Position numbers and translations under genes: made by a program. Shown here piece by piece: positions 63,756 through 64,000 of a stretch of DNA of 64,000 nucleotides (position 1 is the stretch's first letter; each line of letters starts with the position of its first letter). This DNA comes from Legionella sainthelensi. GTDB taxonomy: Bacteria > Pseudomonadota > Gammaproteobacteria > Legionellales > Legionellaceae. The notes under the pieces were generated by a model that was given only the letters and a program-made list of their open reading frames with translations, searched no databases and was not told the DNA's origin. The DNA lies in assembly GCF_900637685.1 (NCBI RefSeq), contig NZ_LR134388.1, positions 1,437,501 through 1,501,500 of the forward strand. Reading direction: 5' to 3'.

Positions 63756-63974
63756 ACAAGACGCGTGATTTTGTCGCTTTAATGAGAGTATGTCAAGTCT
63801 ATTAAGGTAATTTTTTATATTTTTATTTAATATGAGTTTAAATTCAGGAAATAATGGTAATTTTTGATTTGAATGGGTTGATTTTTAACCGGATCAAAAA
63901 TGCTATTTAAAATGAGTTAAGGTAGATTTTTTATTGTAGGTGTCGAGTGTGACACTAATTAATAAAGCAATTTG

Positions 63975-64000
63975 AGCCTGGGTGCTTCTTGACCCAGGCT
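63975..64000. terminator. Perfect hairpin at the right window edge
   Basis: AGCCTGGGT (63975-63983) and its exact complement (63992-64000) enclose an 8-base loop. Any T tract would lie beyond the window, so a role as terminator cannot be confirmed. Nothing else is seen between the tRNA and here. Confidence 0.45.

Overview
The window looks like a chromosomal segment of a Legionella-type gammaproteobacterium. The DNA is strongly A+T-rich. Housekeeping genes (argE, kup, trmL, phaC) are scattered among single-gene units that look like host-directed type IV effectors: a mitochondrial-carrier-like protein, a J-domain protein, a patatin, coiled-coil/membrane proteins and PPR-like repeats. No strain can be named from the sequence alone.

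Layout. 1-5.5 kb: unrecognised minus-strand genes, a mitochondrial-carrier-like protein, a possible clan CD peptidase and argE. 5.5-16.5 kb: a PAS hybrid histidine kinase, a cyclodipeptide synthase with a long C-terminal extension, a DUF945 protein, a patatin and two other frameshifted genes. 16.7-29.2 kb: a divergent P-type ATPase, transporters (EamA, MFS, Kup) and a cyclic-nucleotide-binding protein. 29.3-33.9 kb: PHB synthase, an AlkB-type monooxygenase and a coiled-coil membrane protein. 34.1-42.0 kb: a divergent two-operon locus. One operon is serine-kinase-like / SbnA-like synthase / two FecCD permeases / ATPase / MFS exporter. The other is a periplasmic binding protein / opine dehydrogenase. 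Both face one Fur-box promoter. 42-51 kb: J-domain protein, GGQ release-factor-like protein, HAD phosphatase, trmL and an OMF-FUSC-HlyD efflux operon. 51-57.7 kb: MaoC-phosphotransacetylase plus acetate kinase, an LPMO, a PLP decarboxylase, a 2-hydroxyacid dehydrogenase and a methyltransferase. 57.8-64 kb: a GH45-like secreted protein, a Nudix hydrolase, a PPR-like/Smr repeat protein, an ISL3-family insertion sequence and tRNA-Met.

The most interesting system is the 34.1-42.0 kb locus. Its gene content fits a compact iron-regulated pathway. Serine would be phosphorylated and joined to an amino acid by the SbnA-like enzyme, then condensed with a keto acid by the opine dehydrogenase. An MFS protein would export the resulting small metallophore and a FecBCD-type ABC system would import its metal complex. 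No NRPS or NIS synthetase is present. The product is inferred.

A second pattern matters to anyone using this annotation. Seven frame breaks in six genes can each be repaired by adding one base to a homopolymer (six A/T runs, one G run). That points to systematic homopolymer under-calling rather than independent gene decay. The affected genes are annotated at full span with the break position given.
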